Shown: positions 18,852 through 30,227, numbered from the stretch's first letter. The stretch is 64,000 bases of DNA from Tangfeifania diversioriginum (GCF_900141875.1 NZ_FQZE01000015.1:55357-119356), one strand, 5' to 3'. The notes: a model not told the origin generated them from the letters alone. A program made the numbers and translations.

Positions 18852-19457
18852 TTAATTTAGAGGAATTGAAAATGCAACCTGCATGACATTAAAATCGGGT
18901 TGATAAAAAATACTCATATTTTTAACAAAATCCATCCGGTGACTCTGCTGGATACCGGCCATAATTAAATCGAACAGAAGGAGGAAGCTTCCCTGCAAAA
19001 TTACAGAATTACCGTACCCGGTAAACAAATTATGCTTTTCAGGTTTTTTAATGGCATAATTTTTCAGGAAAAAACCTGCGCCAATATACAGCACATCGAG
19101 TCCGGCGTTTATGATGTAAAGGTTTTCGGTTTTAATGTGGTTTTGGAGCATTTGGGAGCCCGAAAGCGAACCCATTTCAGTAGAAAGATTATTATACAAT
19201 GCGATACCGGCGATAGAAAGATTTACCGTATTCCAGAACAAATTCATCTGATGAAAATATTTGCGTTGTCCTGATGAATTGGCCCAGCCAACGGCTCCGG
19301 TTGCCATGTTGGCAATTGCCCACGAGCCCAGCACAAACATGCCGGTGTTGTTGGTTTTTAAACTTTGGGTATAGAATTGCTGATAATCAGTTTGTGCCCA
19401 AACGGGAATACAAAGTGATGCCAGCAAAAGTAAAACCAGTATATTTTTTAATCGCAT
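18852..19457 (-). CDS. Conserved Bacteroidetes membrane protein of unknown function
   Basis: A 201-residue protein with a signal peptide ending at about VWAQ (residues 1-21). Several hydrophobic segments follow (about 38-58, 70-88, 112-132 and 148-168), with the recognisable stretch GSWAIANMATGAVGWANSSG. Similar small proteins occur in Bacteroidetes as uncharacterised families; I do not know a function. It lies between the GH15 gene (6 bp downstream of that stop) and the SRPBCC gene, all on the minus strand, so the three may be one transcript. Confidence 0.7.
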   Translation of the reverse strand: MRLKNILVLLLLASLCIPVWAQTDYQQFYTQSLKTNNTGMFVLGSWAIANMATGAVGWANSSGQRKYFHQMNLFWNTVNLSIAGIALYNNLSTEMGSLSGSQMLQNHIKTENLYIINAGLDVLYIGAGFFLKNYAIKKPEKHNLFTGYGNSVILQGSFLLLFDLIMAGIQQSHRMDFVKNMSIFYQPDFNVMQVAFSIPLN

Positions 19458-19463
19458 TTTAAG

Positions 19464-21263
19464 TCAGAACTTACTTTTCAACTCAATATCTTCAGAAAAA
19501 AGCATTGCGGTTTCAATAAGCGCCAAATGGGAATAGGCCTGCGGAAAATTGCCAAGTAACCGCTTGGAATCAAAATCGATGTCTTCGCTAAAAATTCCCA
19601 AATGGTTGCTGTACGAAAGCAGTTCGTCAAACAGTTTACGGGCCTCGTTTTTTTCGCCAATTCGATGTAGCGCCTGAATCAGCCAAAAGGTGCAAATTGT
19701 AAAAGATGATGACGGCAACCCAAAATCGTCGCGGTTTTTATACCTGTACATCAACCCATTACGACTAAGTTCCCGTTGGGTAGCTTTTACGGTACTAATG
19801 TATCGGGGATCACTGGCATCAATAAAGCCATAAGTCTCCATCAGCAAGGTGGAAGCATCGAAGTCATCTGAACCGTAAGCTTGCGTAAACGATTGCAGCT
19901 CTTCATTCCAACCTTTTTTTAAGATATCCTCTTTAATGGTCTCCCGCAATCCCGACCATTTTTTAACATAGTGTTGATTTTTAATCAGTTCGGCAACTTT
20001 CACTGCCCTGTCCACAGCCACCCAACACAGGAGTTTAGAAAAAATAAAGTGACGATGATCGTGCCTGATTTCCCAGATCCCGCGATCGGGTTTGCGCCAG
20101 TTTTTACGAACTATACGCACAATGCTGCGCGTAATGGTCCAGAGTTCTTCGCTGTTTTGCAACGAAACCTCAAACAAGCTGAACTGCTGATAAATAACAT
20201 CCATCAGGATGCCATAAATATCGTGCTGTTTTTGTTTGTAGGCAGCATTTCCGATGCGTACAGGTTCACTGTTTTCGTACCCTGAAAAATGGGTAAGAAT
20301 TCGTTCGCGCAGGTTCTTCTCTCTTTTTATTCCGTACATAATCTGAATTTTTTCATCTTTATCCGATACCACATCGATAATAAAGTTCAGAAAACGTTCG
20401 GCACTTTTCCAGTGACCTATTTTAGTCATTATTTTGATTACCATCGAGGCATCGCGCAACCAGCAAAAACGGTAATCCCAGTTCCTGATCTCCCCAATAG
20501 TTTCGGGCAATGAAGTTGTGGCAGCCGCGAGCACTGCTCCTGTTTTATCATAGCTTAACAGCTTTAAAATTAACGCGCTCCGTAAAATTTCCTTGTTATA
20601 GCTACTGAACCGGTGCGTATCTTCCGACCAGTTCAGCCAATAAACCTCTGTGCGCTGCAATTTAAGGTAAGCCCTTTCAACCGATTGTTTCAGCAACTTT
20701 TGGTTATAACTAACCAGGAAATAAATATCATTATCTTTTTCAATTTCAATTTCACTTCCGTCAAGTACTCTCTCTTTATTGATATTGGTATAGAGATAAA
20801 GCGAGTCGTAGGCACCACTTTGGGTAAAACTCTTCACAAAATGTTCACGCACTTCGGTAATGGTTTTGCGTTCGGCATATTCCAACTTAGGTTCGTATTT
20901 TATTTTAAACCGTGGGTTTCCCGATTTCCATTTCATGTACCGTATTAAATCGGGTGGCGAATAAACCTGTTGCCGGCCGTTGTGATAATGATAGCGGGGC
21001 ATAAAATCCAGCAGCTCAAAGCTGTCGGCCCCGTTCGAAAAGCTGGTAATCAGAATATTTGTTTTATCTAAATATTTTTGAGAAATCGTGTAGCTGTCAT
21101 CTGTGATAATTTCAAAGCTTCCGCCAATATCTTTATCGAGCAATTTTGCAAATACCGATGCAGAATCAAACACCGGCAGGCACAACCATTCCAGCGATCC
21201 TTTTTCCGATATCAGGGCAGCACTTCTGCAATTACCAACAATTCCGTAGTTCAAATTATCCAT
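19464..21263 (-). CDS. Glycoside hydrolase family 15 protein (glucoamylase/trehalase-like)
   Basis: A 599-residue cytoplasmic GH15 protein, with no signal peptide. An N-terminal beta-sandwich (about 1-215) has YGIVGNCRSAALISEKGSL, a GH15 opening that also occurs in trehalases of this family. The (alpha/alpha)6 barrel follows, with the substrate-site motif EIRNWDYRFCWLRDASM (about 258-274) and a late acidic stretch SEDIDF. It is divergent from otsAB (gap 79 bp), so it probably acts on trehalose, trehalose phosphate or a related alpha-glucoside rather than on secreted starch. The exact substrate is inferred from context only. Confidence 0.88.
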   Translation of the reverse strand: MDNLNYGIVGNCRSAALISEKGSLEWLCLPVFDSASVFAKLLDKDIGGSFEIITDDSYTISQKYLDKTNILITSFSNGADSFELLDFMPRYHYHNGRQQVYSPPDLIRYMKWKSGNPRFKIKYEPKLEYAERKTITEVREHFVKSFTQSGAYDSLYLYTNINKERVLDGSEIEIEKDNDIYFLVSYNQKLLKQSVERAYLKLQRTEVYWLNWSEDTHRFSSYNKEILRSALILKLLSYDKTGAVLAAATTSLPETIGEIRNWDYRFCWLRDASMVIKIMTKIGHWKSAERFLNFIIDVVSDKDEKIQIMYGIKREKNLRERILTHFSGYENSEPVRIGNAAYKQKQHDIYGILMDVIYQQFSLFEVSLQNSEELWTITRSIVRIVRKNWRKPDRGIWEIRHDHRHFIFSKLLCWVAVDRAVKVAELIKNQHYVKKWSGLRETIKEDILKKGWNEELQSFTQAYGSDDFDASTLLMETYGFIDASDPRYISTVKATQRELSRNGLMYRYKNRDDFGLPSSSFTICTFWLIQALHRIGEKNEARKLFDELLSYSNHLGIFSEDIDFDSKRLLGNFPQAYSHLALIETAMLFSEDIELKSKF

Positions 21264-21326
21264 TTTAAAATGTTTTGCAATTTCTTTTTTGCAATTTGGT
21301 TAATTTTACGTATTATAATGTGCGAA

Positions 21327-21334
21327 CAAATATA
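21327..21334 (-). promoter_or_regulatory. -7 box TATATTTG of the GH15 gene
   Basis: A perfect TAnnTTTG on the minus strand, 64 bases before the GH15 start and 9 bases before the divergent otsAB ATG. The GH15 promoter therefore extends back into the otsAB coding start, so the two genes may compete for polymerase. Confidence 0.45.
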
Positions 21335-21342
21335 GAAAAACT

Positions 21343-23568
<2,226 letters not shown>

Positions 23569-23588
23569 AACAAAACACTGTGCCATAT

Positions 23589-23637
23589 AAACAAGGGGTT
23601 GCCCGGTTGGATACCTTTGGTGCAACCCCTTGTTTTT
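23589..23637 (+). terminator. Terminator of otsAB
   Basis: A 14-bp perfect stem (AAACAAGGGGTTGC with GCAACCCCTTGTTT) with a 19-base loop and a T7 run lies 20 bases beyond the otsAB stop. On the minus strand there is no T-run, so it mainly serves otsAB. Confidence 0.85.
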
Positions 23638-23647
23638 TTACATCTTG

Positions 23648-24094
23648 CTATTTCCTGAATTCAGGCACCTCCTTTAAAAACGAATAGCTGCCATTTTCAT
23701 AATCAATGGCACAAACAAAATGCTGCAAGCCATTGGAAACTGCAACCAAATCAACTTTTAATGTCATATTGTAACGCACGACCTGATCGAACGTTTCCTG
23801 GTTTATTTTTACGCCCGGGGCTTTAAATTCGGCCACCAAAAATGGTTGCCCGGTTCGGTGGTAAGTCAGCAAATCGAACCGGAACAGTTTTCGGTTCATA
23901 GTAATTTGCTTTTCAACAGCCATCAGCGATTTCGGATATTTTTTCTGCCGAATGAGATACTGGATAAAATTCTGACGCACCCACTCCTCGGGAGTCAGCG
24001 AAACAAACTTTTTTCGCACCTCATCGAAAATAAATTTTTTACCTGCTTCTGTTTTAAACCTGAAATTATTTTCGGGTAAGTTCAGTTTTTGCAT
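23648..24094 (-). CDS. Type I restriction R-subunit N-terminal-like nuclease domain protein (HSDR_N type)
   Basis: A 148-residue stand-alone protein with a PD-(D/E)xK-type core: FRFDLLTYHRTGQPFLVAEF (Asp then ExK-like EFKAP, about residues 85-107). These small HSDR_N-like proteins are widespread in Bacteroidetes without a partner restriction system, and none is encoded nearby, so a housekeeping DNA role is likely. The frame runs to a TTG at 24136, but that codon is inside a -7 box. The ATG at 24094 (MQKLNLPE) is used. Confidence 0.8.
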   Translation of the reverse strand: MQKLNLPENNFRFKTEAGKKFIFDEVRKKFVSLTPEEWVRQNFIQYLIRQKKYPKSLMAVEKQITMNRKLFRFDLLTYHRTGQPFLVAEFKAPGVKINQETFDQVVRYNMTLKVDLVAVSNGLQHFVCAIDYENGSYSFLKEVPEFRK

Positions 24095-24133
24095 TTCAAT
24101 AAAATTATTACTTGCCAACAAATATTGTTTGCA

Positions 24134-24155
24134 CAAATGTAAAAATGTACTTTTG
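24134..24155. promoter_or_regulatory. Overlapping divergent -7 boxes
   Basis: TACATTTG on the minus strand (24134-24141) and TACTTTTG on the plus strand (24148-24155) point away from each other with six bases between them. They serve the HSDR_N-like gene and amn. Polymerase can probably occupy only one at a time. Confidence 0.5.
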
Positions 24156-24212
24156 CGATGACCTGTTGTGTTGATATGAACAAATTAAACCATTCTTCTG
24201 TAATTTTAATTA

Positions 24213-24983
24213 ATGAAAACGAAAAAAGAAATTGTTGAAAACTGGTTGCCGCGCTATACAGGGAAAAACCTGGATGATTTTGGTGAGTATATATTGCTTA
24301 CCAATTTTATGAATTACGTGGAAAAATTTGCACTGCGTTTCGAAGTTCCGGTTATTGGAGGCGACAAAAATATGCCCAATGCCACTGCCGAAGGAATCAG
24401 CATCATCAACTTTGGCATGGGGAGTCCCAATGCAGCAACGGTTATGGATTTGCTGGGAGCCATAAAACCCAGGGGAGTTTTATTTCTGGGGAAATGCGGC
24501 GGCCTGAAAAAGAAAAATAAACTGGGCGATCTCATTCTGCCCATAGCTGCCATCCGCAATGAGGGAACTTCGGCTGATTACCTTCCTCCCGAAGTGCCGG
24601 CACTGCCCGCTTTTAATATTCAGCGCGCCGTTTCGCATATTTTACGCGAATCGGGAATTGACTACTGGACTGGCGTGGTTTATACCACCAACCGCAGGGT
24701 TTGGGAATTTGACGAACGCTTTAAAAAATACCTCACCAAAACCCGGGCAATGGCCATCGACATGGAAACAGCCACACTTTTTACCGTGGGGTTTGCCAAT
24801 AAAATACCCACCGGAGCGTTGCTGCTGGTATCTGATCAGCCGATGATTTCGGCAGGGGTTAAAACAAGCCAAAGCGATAAACTGGTAACATTGGAATATA
24901 TTGACATGCACATTCAGGCAGGAATTGATGCACTGCTCGAAATAAAAAACCATGGCCTTTCTGTTAAACATTTAAGATTTTAA
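24213..24983 (+). CDS. amn: AMP nucleosidase, short form
   Basis: A 256-residue purine nucleoside phosphorylase-fold enzyme expected to hydrolyse AMP to adenine and ribose 5-phosphate. Motifs include the phosphate loop NFGMGSPNAATVMDLL, LFLGKCGGLKKKNKLGDL and the catalytic-pocket MAIDMETATLFTVGF with LLLVSDQP. It lacks the N-terminal regulatory domain of E. coli Amn (484 residues), as is usual in Bacteroidetes. It is the first gene of a tight run with holA, a rhomboid gene and an aminotransferase gene. Confidence 0.9.
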   Translation: MKTKKEIVENWLPRYTGKNLDDFGEYILLTNFMNYVEKFALRFEVPVIGGDKNMPNATAEGISIINFGMGSPNAATVMDLLGAIKPRGVLFLGKCGGLKKKNKLGDLILPIAAIRNEGTSADYLPPEVPALPAFNIQRAVSHILRESGIDYWTGVVYTTNRRVWEFDERFKKYLTKTRAMAIDMETATLFTVGFANKIPTGALLLVSDQPMISAGVKTSQSDKLVTLEYIDMHIQAGIDALLEIKNHGLSVKHLRF

Positions 24984-24984
24984 T

Positions 24985-25986
24985 ATGGATTTTGAAACCA
25001 TTTTAGAAAACCTGAAAAAGAAAATTTATCATCCCATTTATCTCTTGCAGGGCGAAGAGCCTTTTTTTATCGATCAGGTTTCGAATTACATTGAAAAAAA
25101 TGTGTTAACCGATGCCGAAAAAGGATTCAACCAAAGCATTTTTTACGGAAAAGATTCCGAACCGCAAAACATTGCCGAGAGTGCTCTCCGCTTTCCCATG
25201 ATGGCCGACAGGCAAGTGATTATTGTTAAAGAAGCCCAGAGCATGAAAAAAATTGAAAACCTGGGAAATTATGCTGAAAAACCCATGGCTTCAACAATTC
25301 TGGTTTTAAACTACAAATACAAAAACCTTGATGCGCGAACCAAGCTGGCTAAAGCCATAAAAAAGAACGGGGTAATTCTTACCACCAAAAAAATCTACGA
25401 AAACCAGGTGCCGGCGTGGATTGAGAAATACCTGAGAAAACACAACTTTACAATTGAACCGCAGGCAGCACAAATTTTAACAGCCTACCTCGGAACAGAT
25501 TTAAGTAAAGTGGCCAACGAACTCAACAAGCTTGTAATTGCTGTAAAAGAGACCAATCAAATCACTCCCGCCCACATCGAAAAAAACATTGGGCTGAGCA
25601 AAGATTACAACCTTTTTGAACTGCAGGATGCCCTCGGGACCAGAAACATTTTTAAAGCCAATCAGATTATTCAGTATTTTGGTGCCAACCCGCAGCAACA
25701 TCCTATTCAGAAAACCACGGCCACGCTGTTTTCCTACTTTTCAAAAATATTTTCGTACCATTTTCTAAAAGATAAATCGGAACGTGGTGCCGTTTCCCAG
25801 CTGGGAGGCCATCCGTTTTACATCCGAAAAATTATTGCCGCATCAAAAAAATACAACCCCACCAAACTGTACGAAATAATTGGTATTTTGCGCGAGTACG
25901 ATATGAAAAGCAAGGGGATGGGCGTTTCGGGATTAACCGACTCCGGCGAGTTGCAAAAAGAAATGATTTATAAAATACTGCACTAA
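24985..25986 (+). CDS. holA: DNA polymerase III delta subunit
   Basis: A 333-residue clamp-loader subunit that opens the beta sliding clamp. The opening LKKKIYHPIYLLQGEEPFFIDQVSNYIE is family-typical, given here as positions 10-37. Domain II has VLNYKYKNLDARTKLAKAI, and the middle shows LTAYLGTDLSKVANELNKL followed by NIGLSKDYNLFELQDAL. The C-terminal collar domain follows. Length is near the usual 330-345. Its start is one base after the amn stop, so translation is probably coupled. Confidence 0.92.
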   Translation: MDFETILENLKKKIYHPIYLLQGEEPFFIDQVSNYIEKNVLTDAEKGFNQSIFYGKDSEPQNIAESALRFPMMADRQVIIVKEAQSMKKIENLGNYAEKPMASTILVLNYKYKNLDARTKLAKAIKKNGVILTTKKIYENQVPAWIEKYLRKHNFTIEPQAAQILTAYLGTDLSKVANELNKLVIAVKETNQITPAHIEKNIGLSKDYNLFELQDALGTRNIFKANQIIQYFGANPQQHPIQKTTATLFSYFSKIFSYHFLKDKSERGAVSQLGGHPFYIRKIIAASKKYNPTKLYEIIGILREYDMKSKGMGVSGLTDSGELQKEMIYKILH

Positions 25987-26598
25987 ATGATAACATTACT
26001 CATAATTGGAATAACGGCCGTGGTCTCGTTTATGGCCTTTCAGAATAGTTCGCTGATGGAAAAACTGCAGTTCAACGCGGTGCGGGTTGTACATCATAAA
26101 GAATATTACCGGCTGGTTTCGCACGCATTTATTCATGTGGGCTGGACGCATCTATTTGTGAACATGTTCGTTTTGTATTTTTTCGGGCGAAGCGTGGAAA
26201 GTTACTTTGAATACCACTTTGCCAACAGGGCTGTATTTTATTTTCTAATTCTCTATCTGGGAGGAATTCTGGCCTCCAACATCTGGAGCCTGATAAAACA
26301 TAAAAACGATTATTACTACAACGCAGTGGGTGCATCGGGCGCAGTTTCGGCAGTGCTTTTTGCTTTTATCTTTCTTGAACCGCTCCGAATGATTTACCTG
26401 TTTGCAATTATTCCAATCCCGGGAATTCTTTTTGCGGTTGGGTACCTCATTTATTCGTACCAAATGAGCAAAAAAAAGACCGACAATGTTGCCCACGATG
26501 CCCACTTTTTAGGCGCTGTGTTTGGATTCATTTTTCCTTTGCTGCTGAAACCCTCTTTATTTTCTGATTTTATCGATCAACTGTTCTCTTTTCTGTAA
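25987..26598 (+). CDS. Rhomboid-family intramembrane serine protease
   Basis: A 203-residue membrane protease with about six transmembrane segments. The catalytic Ser is in GASG (Ser117) and the catalytic His in HFLGAVFG (His173, pattern HxxGxxxG). The HxxxN oxyanion region shows as WTHLFVNMFVLYFFG (about 53-67). All active-site parts are present. It begins directly after the holA stop codon with no gap. Substrates are unknown. Confidence 0.9.
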   Translation: MITLLIIGITAVVSFMAFQNSSLMEKLQFNAVRVVHHKEYYRLVSHAFIHVGWTHLFVNMFVLYFFGRSVESYFEYHFANRAVFYFLILYLGGILASNIWSLIKHKNDYYYNAVGASGAVSAVLFAFIFLEPLRMIYLFAIIPIPGILFAVGYLIYSYQMSKKKTDNVAHDAHFLGAVFGFIFPLLLKPSLFSDFIDQLFSFL

Positions 26599-26600
26599 AA

Positions 26601-27431
26601 ATGGATTTTTTAATTGTTAACGGAAAAATTGTAAAAACAAAAGAGACCAACCTCTCGGAATTCATTATTGACGAGCCTTTCAGCCTTTCACAAAAAATGT
26701 GGTTTGGATATGGCGGCATCCCGCTTTTTTCGGAAGATATGGAGTTGCTGGCACGACAGGCTGCTGCAATGAAAATGAACTTACCCCGGGAATTTGAAAA
26801 CCGGAGGGAACTTTTCAGGATAACCAAACGCATGCTGAACAAAAACAAATTTTACCGCTCCGGACACGTTACTTTTCATCTGTTTCAAGCAAAAAACAAA
26901 ACCGATTATGTTGTTACCAGCCAGCCTTTTACCGAATTTGAATTCCCTTTTTCAGAAGAAGGAACTTTGCTAACTTTTTCGAACCAAAAAAAAGTTTCCG
27001 GAAACAACTTTAATCCCTTTGCCTTTTTCAGCAAACCACTCTGGGAAACCACAATTTCCGAGCTCCGAAACACCCATTTTCATAATTCTGTTTTTATGAA
27101 CGAAAAGAATGAAGTGTGCGAGTGTGCTGGTGCGAATATTTTCCTCATTCAAAAAAATGAAATAATCACACCTCCCTTAAAATCAGGTTGCTACAACGAC
27201 ATACTCCGCTCCATGATTTTCAGTTCGGCACGTGAAATTGGATTAAAAACAAATGAAACCACCGATGTAAAAAAATCCGATTTAATAAAGATGGATGAAA
27301 TTTTCATTGCTTCTGAACTGACGGGTGTGCAGTGGGTTTTGGGGGTTGACAACAAACGTTTCCTGCATTTCATTTCGGATCAAATTCACAAAAAACTGAG
27401 TGAAAATCTGAAAAAGAAAGCGCTAAATTAA
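26601..27431 (+). CDS. Class IV aminotransferase-fold PLP enzyme (4-amino-4-deoxychorismate lyase/BCAT-like)
   Basis: A 276-residue PLP enzyme. The likely Schiff-base lysine is in FAFFSKPLWETTISEL (about 134-149), aligning with the KxxNxxxNxxA segment of the family. ECAGANIFLIQKNEIITPPL matches the conserved ExxxSNIF...TPPL stretch. Length is at the short end of the class. Candidates are 4-amino-4-deoxychorismate lyase (PabC, folate) or a branched-chain aminotransferase-like protein; no partner gene decides. It is the last gene of the amn run, two bases after the rhomboid stop. Confidence 0.8.
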   Translation: MDFLIVNGKIVKTKETNLSEFIIDEPFSLSQKMWFGYGGIPLFSEDMELLARQAAAMKMNLPREFENRRELFRITKRMLNKNKFYRSGHVTFHLFQAKNKTDYVVTSQPFTEFEFPFSEEGTLLTFSNQKKVSGNNFNPFAFFSKPLWETTISELRNTHFHNSVFMNEKNEVCECAGANIFLIQKNEIITPPLKSGCYNDILRSMIFSSAREIGLKTNETTDVKKSDLIKMDEIFIASELTGVQWVLGVDNKRFLHFISDQIHKKLSENLKKKALN

Positions 27432-27453
27432 TTTTTCACCGGATTTTCGGGAA

Positions 27454-28044
27454 TTAATTCATGGCCGGATTTTCGGGAAAATTTTCCCAGATTGTGTAAC
27501 GTTGCCCCACTTTTTTCACAAATTCGCCCCACGATGCCTGATCCAAATTGCTCATCACCATTTTTTCATCCACATCGTTTACCAACCACGAATCTTCTTT
27601 TATTTCCTGTTCCAGCTGACCGGAATCCCAACCGGAATATCCCACAAAAAAGCGGATATCAGCGGGATTGAGCGAACCGTTTCTTACCAGTTGTTTCAAC
27701 ACTTCAAAATCGCCTCCCCAGTACAAATCACCCAGCACATGAATACTTCCGGGTAATTTTTCTCCTAATTTATGAATAAAATAAATGGAGTCGGTGGCCA
27801 CAGGCCCTCCCATGTAAACATCCACATCAAACTCGGGGAACCCGGGCAAAATATCATGAATGGCAACATCTACTTTTTTGTTCAGTATAAAACCAACTGC
27901 GCCCTTACTACTGTAGGCCACAAGAAAAATTACCGAGCGGTTAAAATAACTACCCGGCAAAAACGGCTCTGCAATTAAAATGCGCCCCTTCCTGGGTGCA
28001 ACGTCGTTCGTTTTAATTCTGAATATGTCTAAATTGTCATTCAT
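27454..28044 (-). CDS. YqgE/AlgH family protein (DUF179)
   Basis: A 196-residue protein of the conserved YqgE/AlgH family. It shows the typical opening KGRILIAEPFLPGSYFNRSV (about 19-38) with FLVAYSSKGAVGFILNKK, then the central VYMGGPVATDSIYFIHKL and the C-terminal VGYSGWDSGQLEQEIKEDSW. Length matches the usual 185-195. The molecular function is unresolved, although some members affect alginate gene expression. It is convergent with the aminotransferase gene. Confidence 0.93.
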   Translation of the reverse strand: MNDNLDIFRIKTNDVAPRKGRILIAEPFLPGSYFNRSVIFLVAYSSKGAVGFILNKKVDVAIHDILPGFPEFDVDVYMGGPVATDSIYFIHKLGEKLPGSIHVLGDLYWGGDFEVLKQLVRNGSLNPADIRFFVGYSGWDSGQLEQEIKEDSWLVNDVDEKMVMSNLDQASWGEFVKKVGQRYTIWENFPENPAMN

Positions 28045-28128
28045 ACTAATGGCAATATAATAAAAAACAACTTTCTGTCAAACTGTTATTGAAAGCATTA
28101 CAAAAATTGTGCGATTTTTCCCGGTGAA

Positions 28129-28440
28129 TTATTCTTCCTCAATTACAATGAAAACATCCTCGTCAGGTTTCGACATGAAATATTGTTCGCGGGCAAATTT
28201 TTCCAATTCTTTTTGGCCGGCATTCAACTCTTCCAGCTTTTGTTTATCGGCGGCAATTTTTTCGTTATAATACTCTTTTTGCTGAATGAGTTCGTTCAGG
28301 CGTTGCTTGTTTTCCAGGTTGGCCACAAAACTGTTTTCGTCAAAAAAAAGAAACCATGCCAGAAACAACACCGTGGCAATGAAATACTTATTGCCCAGCA
28401 CCCGCAGCCATTTCTTTTTTCCTGATTTGTTATTGTCCAT
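28129..28440 (-). CDS. FtsB/DivIC-like septum formation initiator
   Basis: A 103-residue bitopic division protein. A short basic N-terminus (NNKSGKKKW) precedes one membrane segment (about 16-34, FIATVLFLAWFLFF), then a coiled coil (about 40-75) rich in Lys and Glu. It ends REQYFMSKPDEDVFIVIEE, where the AREQYFM-like turn is common to the family. It would act in the divisome with FtsL and FtsQ. The frame extends to a GTG at 28470, upstream of the predicted transcription start, so the ATG at 28440 is used. Confidence 0.87.
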   Translation of the reverse strand: MDNNKSGKKKWLRVLGNKYFIATVLFLAWFLFFDENSFVANLENKQRLNELIQQKEYYNEKIAADKQKLEELNAGQKELEKFAREQYFMSKPDEDVFIVIEEE

Positions 28441-28458
28441 ACCCAATTTTATTTGGGT

Positions 28459-28466
28459 CAAAAATA
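28459..28466 (-). promoter_or_regulatory. -7 box TATTTTTG of the ftsB-like gene
   Basis: A perfect TAnnTTTG 19 bases before the ATG at 28440. The leader contains a small hairpin (CCCAA with TTGGG) directly before the start codon, which might limit translation. Confidence 0.5.
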
Positions 28467-28482
28467 ACACATTGAAGGGTTT

Positions 28483-28515
28483 AAAAAAAGGGAATGAAAA
28501 AATTCAATCCCCTTT
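28483..28515 (-). terminator. Terminator of pruA
   Basis: On the minus strand AAAGGGGATTGAA pairs imperfectly with TTCATTCCCTTT and runs into a seven-base T tract. It lies just after the pruA stop and before the ftsB-like promoter. Confidence 0.7.
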
Positions 28516-28541
28516 TTATGAACAAATTATAGTTTAAATTT

Positions 28542-30179
28542 TTATTCCTCGTCCGGCAAGAAGTTGGGATACATGTAATTTGTTGGCGGCACAAGACTTT
28601 CCTTGATGCTGCGGATTGATGTCCAGCGCAGTAAATTGAATAATGTACCTGCTTTGTCGTTGGTACCCGAACCACGTGCTCCTCCAAACGGTTGCTGGCC
28701 AACAATTGCGCCAGTTGGTTTATCGTTAATGTAAAAATTACCTGCGGTATTGGTCAGCCGTTTTGTCATTTTCTCGATGTTGTACCGATTTTGTGAAAAA
28801 ATGGCACCTGTTAATCCATACATTGAAGTTTTGTCGAGAATATCGAGTGTCTCGTCCATTTTGTCATCTTCGTACACATAAATGGTTAACACCGGTCCGA
28901 ATAGTTCTTCCCGCATGGTCACGTAATCAGGTTTTTTAGCCTGAATAACCGTTGGTTCTATGAAGTAACCTTCCGACTTGTCACACTTACCGCCAAACAA
29001 AACTTCCGCATCATTATCGTCGCGGGCCCTGTCGATATAACCTTTCAGCTTATCAAACGAAGCCTCATCGATAACGGCATTCACAAAGTTGGTAAAATCT
29101 TCTGATGGCCCCATTTTCACTGTTTTAAGGTCTTCGCCCAGTTTCTTTTTCACATCGGGCCAAATGCTTTTGGGAATATACACGCGCGATGCTGCCGAGC
29201 ATTTTTGGCCCTGGTATTCATAAGCTCCGCGAATCATAGCAGTTACCAGCTCAGGTGTTTTCACCGTGTTATCGGCAAAAATGTAATCTTTCCCACCGGT
29301 TTCTCCCACTATGCGCGGGTACGTTTTATACTTGTAAATATTGTCGCCAATGGTTTTCCAAATTCCCTGGAAAACTTCAGTTGAACCGGTGAAGTGAATT
29401 CCGGCAAAATCGGAATGCGTCAGCACCACATCGGCAACCACCGGACCTGACGCATAAACCAGGTTAATTACACCATCCGGAACTCCGGCTTCGCGAAATA
29501 CCTCCATTACCACACCGGCAGAGTAAACTGCTGTTTTTGAAGGTTTCCAAACCACCACATTCCCCATCATGGCGGGTGCAGCAGGCAGGTTACCGGCAAT
29601 AGCTGTAAAATTGAAAGGAGTTAAGGCGAAAATAAAACCTTCGAGCGGACGGAACTCGTTGTAGTTCCAGACACCACGAACTGAGCTGGGCTGCATTTTG
29701 TAGATGTCAGTCATGGCTTTTACACCAAAGCGTAAAAAATCTGACAGTTCGCAGGCAGCTTCAATTTCGGCCTGGTACACATTTTTTGATTGCCCCAGCA
29801 TTGTGGCTGCGTTAATTCTTGCGCGGTACGGGCCCGAAATTAAATCGGCCGCTTTCAGAAAAATGGAAGCACGGTGCTGCCACGACATGTTTGCCCATTC
29901 TTCGCGGGCTTCGAGTGCAGCATCGATAGCCATTTCAACATGGCTTGAATCGCCCTGGTTGTAGTGCCCCAGGGTATGTTTTAAGTCGTGAGGTGGCGCC
30001 ATGCGAACTTTGCGGTCAGTATAAACATCTTTGCCCCCAATAACCATAGGCAACTCAATTTCCTGCGACCGCAATTCTTCGAGCATTTTCTTCACTTCTG
30101 CCCTTTCGGGGCTCCCGGGAGCATAGCTCTTTACCGGTTCATTTTTTGCTTCGGGTACATTAAAAATTCCTTTTGACAT
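28542..30179 (-). CDS. pruA: L-glutamate gamma-semialdehyde dehydrogenase (delta-1-pyrroline-5-carboxylate dehydrogenase)
   Basis: A 545-residue aldehyde dehydrogenase completing proline breakdown to glutamate, NAD-dependent. The catalytic Cys is in YEYQGQKCSAASRVYIP and the general-base Glu in RIVGETGGKDYIF. The cofactor region shows TPFNFTAIAGNLP and FTGSTEVFQGIW. It is the long monofunctional type (about 540), without a fused proline dehydrogenase; no prodh gene is in the window. It has its own promoter (30220-30227) and terminator. Confidence 0.95.
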   Translation of the reverse strand: MSKGIFNVPEAKNEPVKSYAPGSPERAEVKKMLEELRSQEIELPMVIGGKDVYTDRKVRMAPPHDLKHTLGHYNQGDSSHVEMAIDAALEAREEWANMSWQHRASIFLKAADLISGPYRARINAATMLGQSKNVYQAEIEAACELSDFLRFGVKAMTDIYKMQPSSVRGVWNYNEFRPLEGFIFALTPFNFTAIAGNLPAAPAMMGNVVVWKPSKTAVYSAGVVMEVFREAGVPDGVINLVYASGPVVADVVLTHSDFAGIHFTGSTEVFQGIWKTIGDNIYKYKTYPRIVGETGGKDYIFADNTVKTPELVTAMIRGAYEYQGQKCSAASRVYIPKSIWPDVKKKLGEDLKTVKMGPSEDFTNFVNAVIDEASFDKLKGYIDRARDDNDAEVLFGGKCDKSEGYFIEPTVIQAKKPDYVTMREELFGPVLTIYVYEDDKMDETLDILDKTSMYGLTGAIFSQNRYNIEKMTKRLTNTAGNFYINDKPTGAIVGQQPFGGARGSGTNDKAGTLFNLLRWTSIRSIKESLVPPTNYMYPNFLPDEE

Positions 30180-30219
30180 AGTATTTGTATTTTTTGTGAT
30201 TATGTTTTTTATTTTTATA

Positions 30220-30227
30220 CAAAATTA
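30220..30227 (-). promoter_or_regulatory. -7 box TAATTTTG of pruA
   Basis: A perfect TAnnTTTG 41 bases before the pruA ATG. No TTTG is seen at 19-20 bases further upstream. The rest of 30228-30430 is AT-rich and shows no other signal. Confidence 0.45.
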
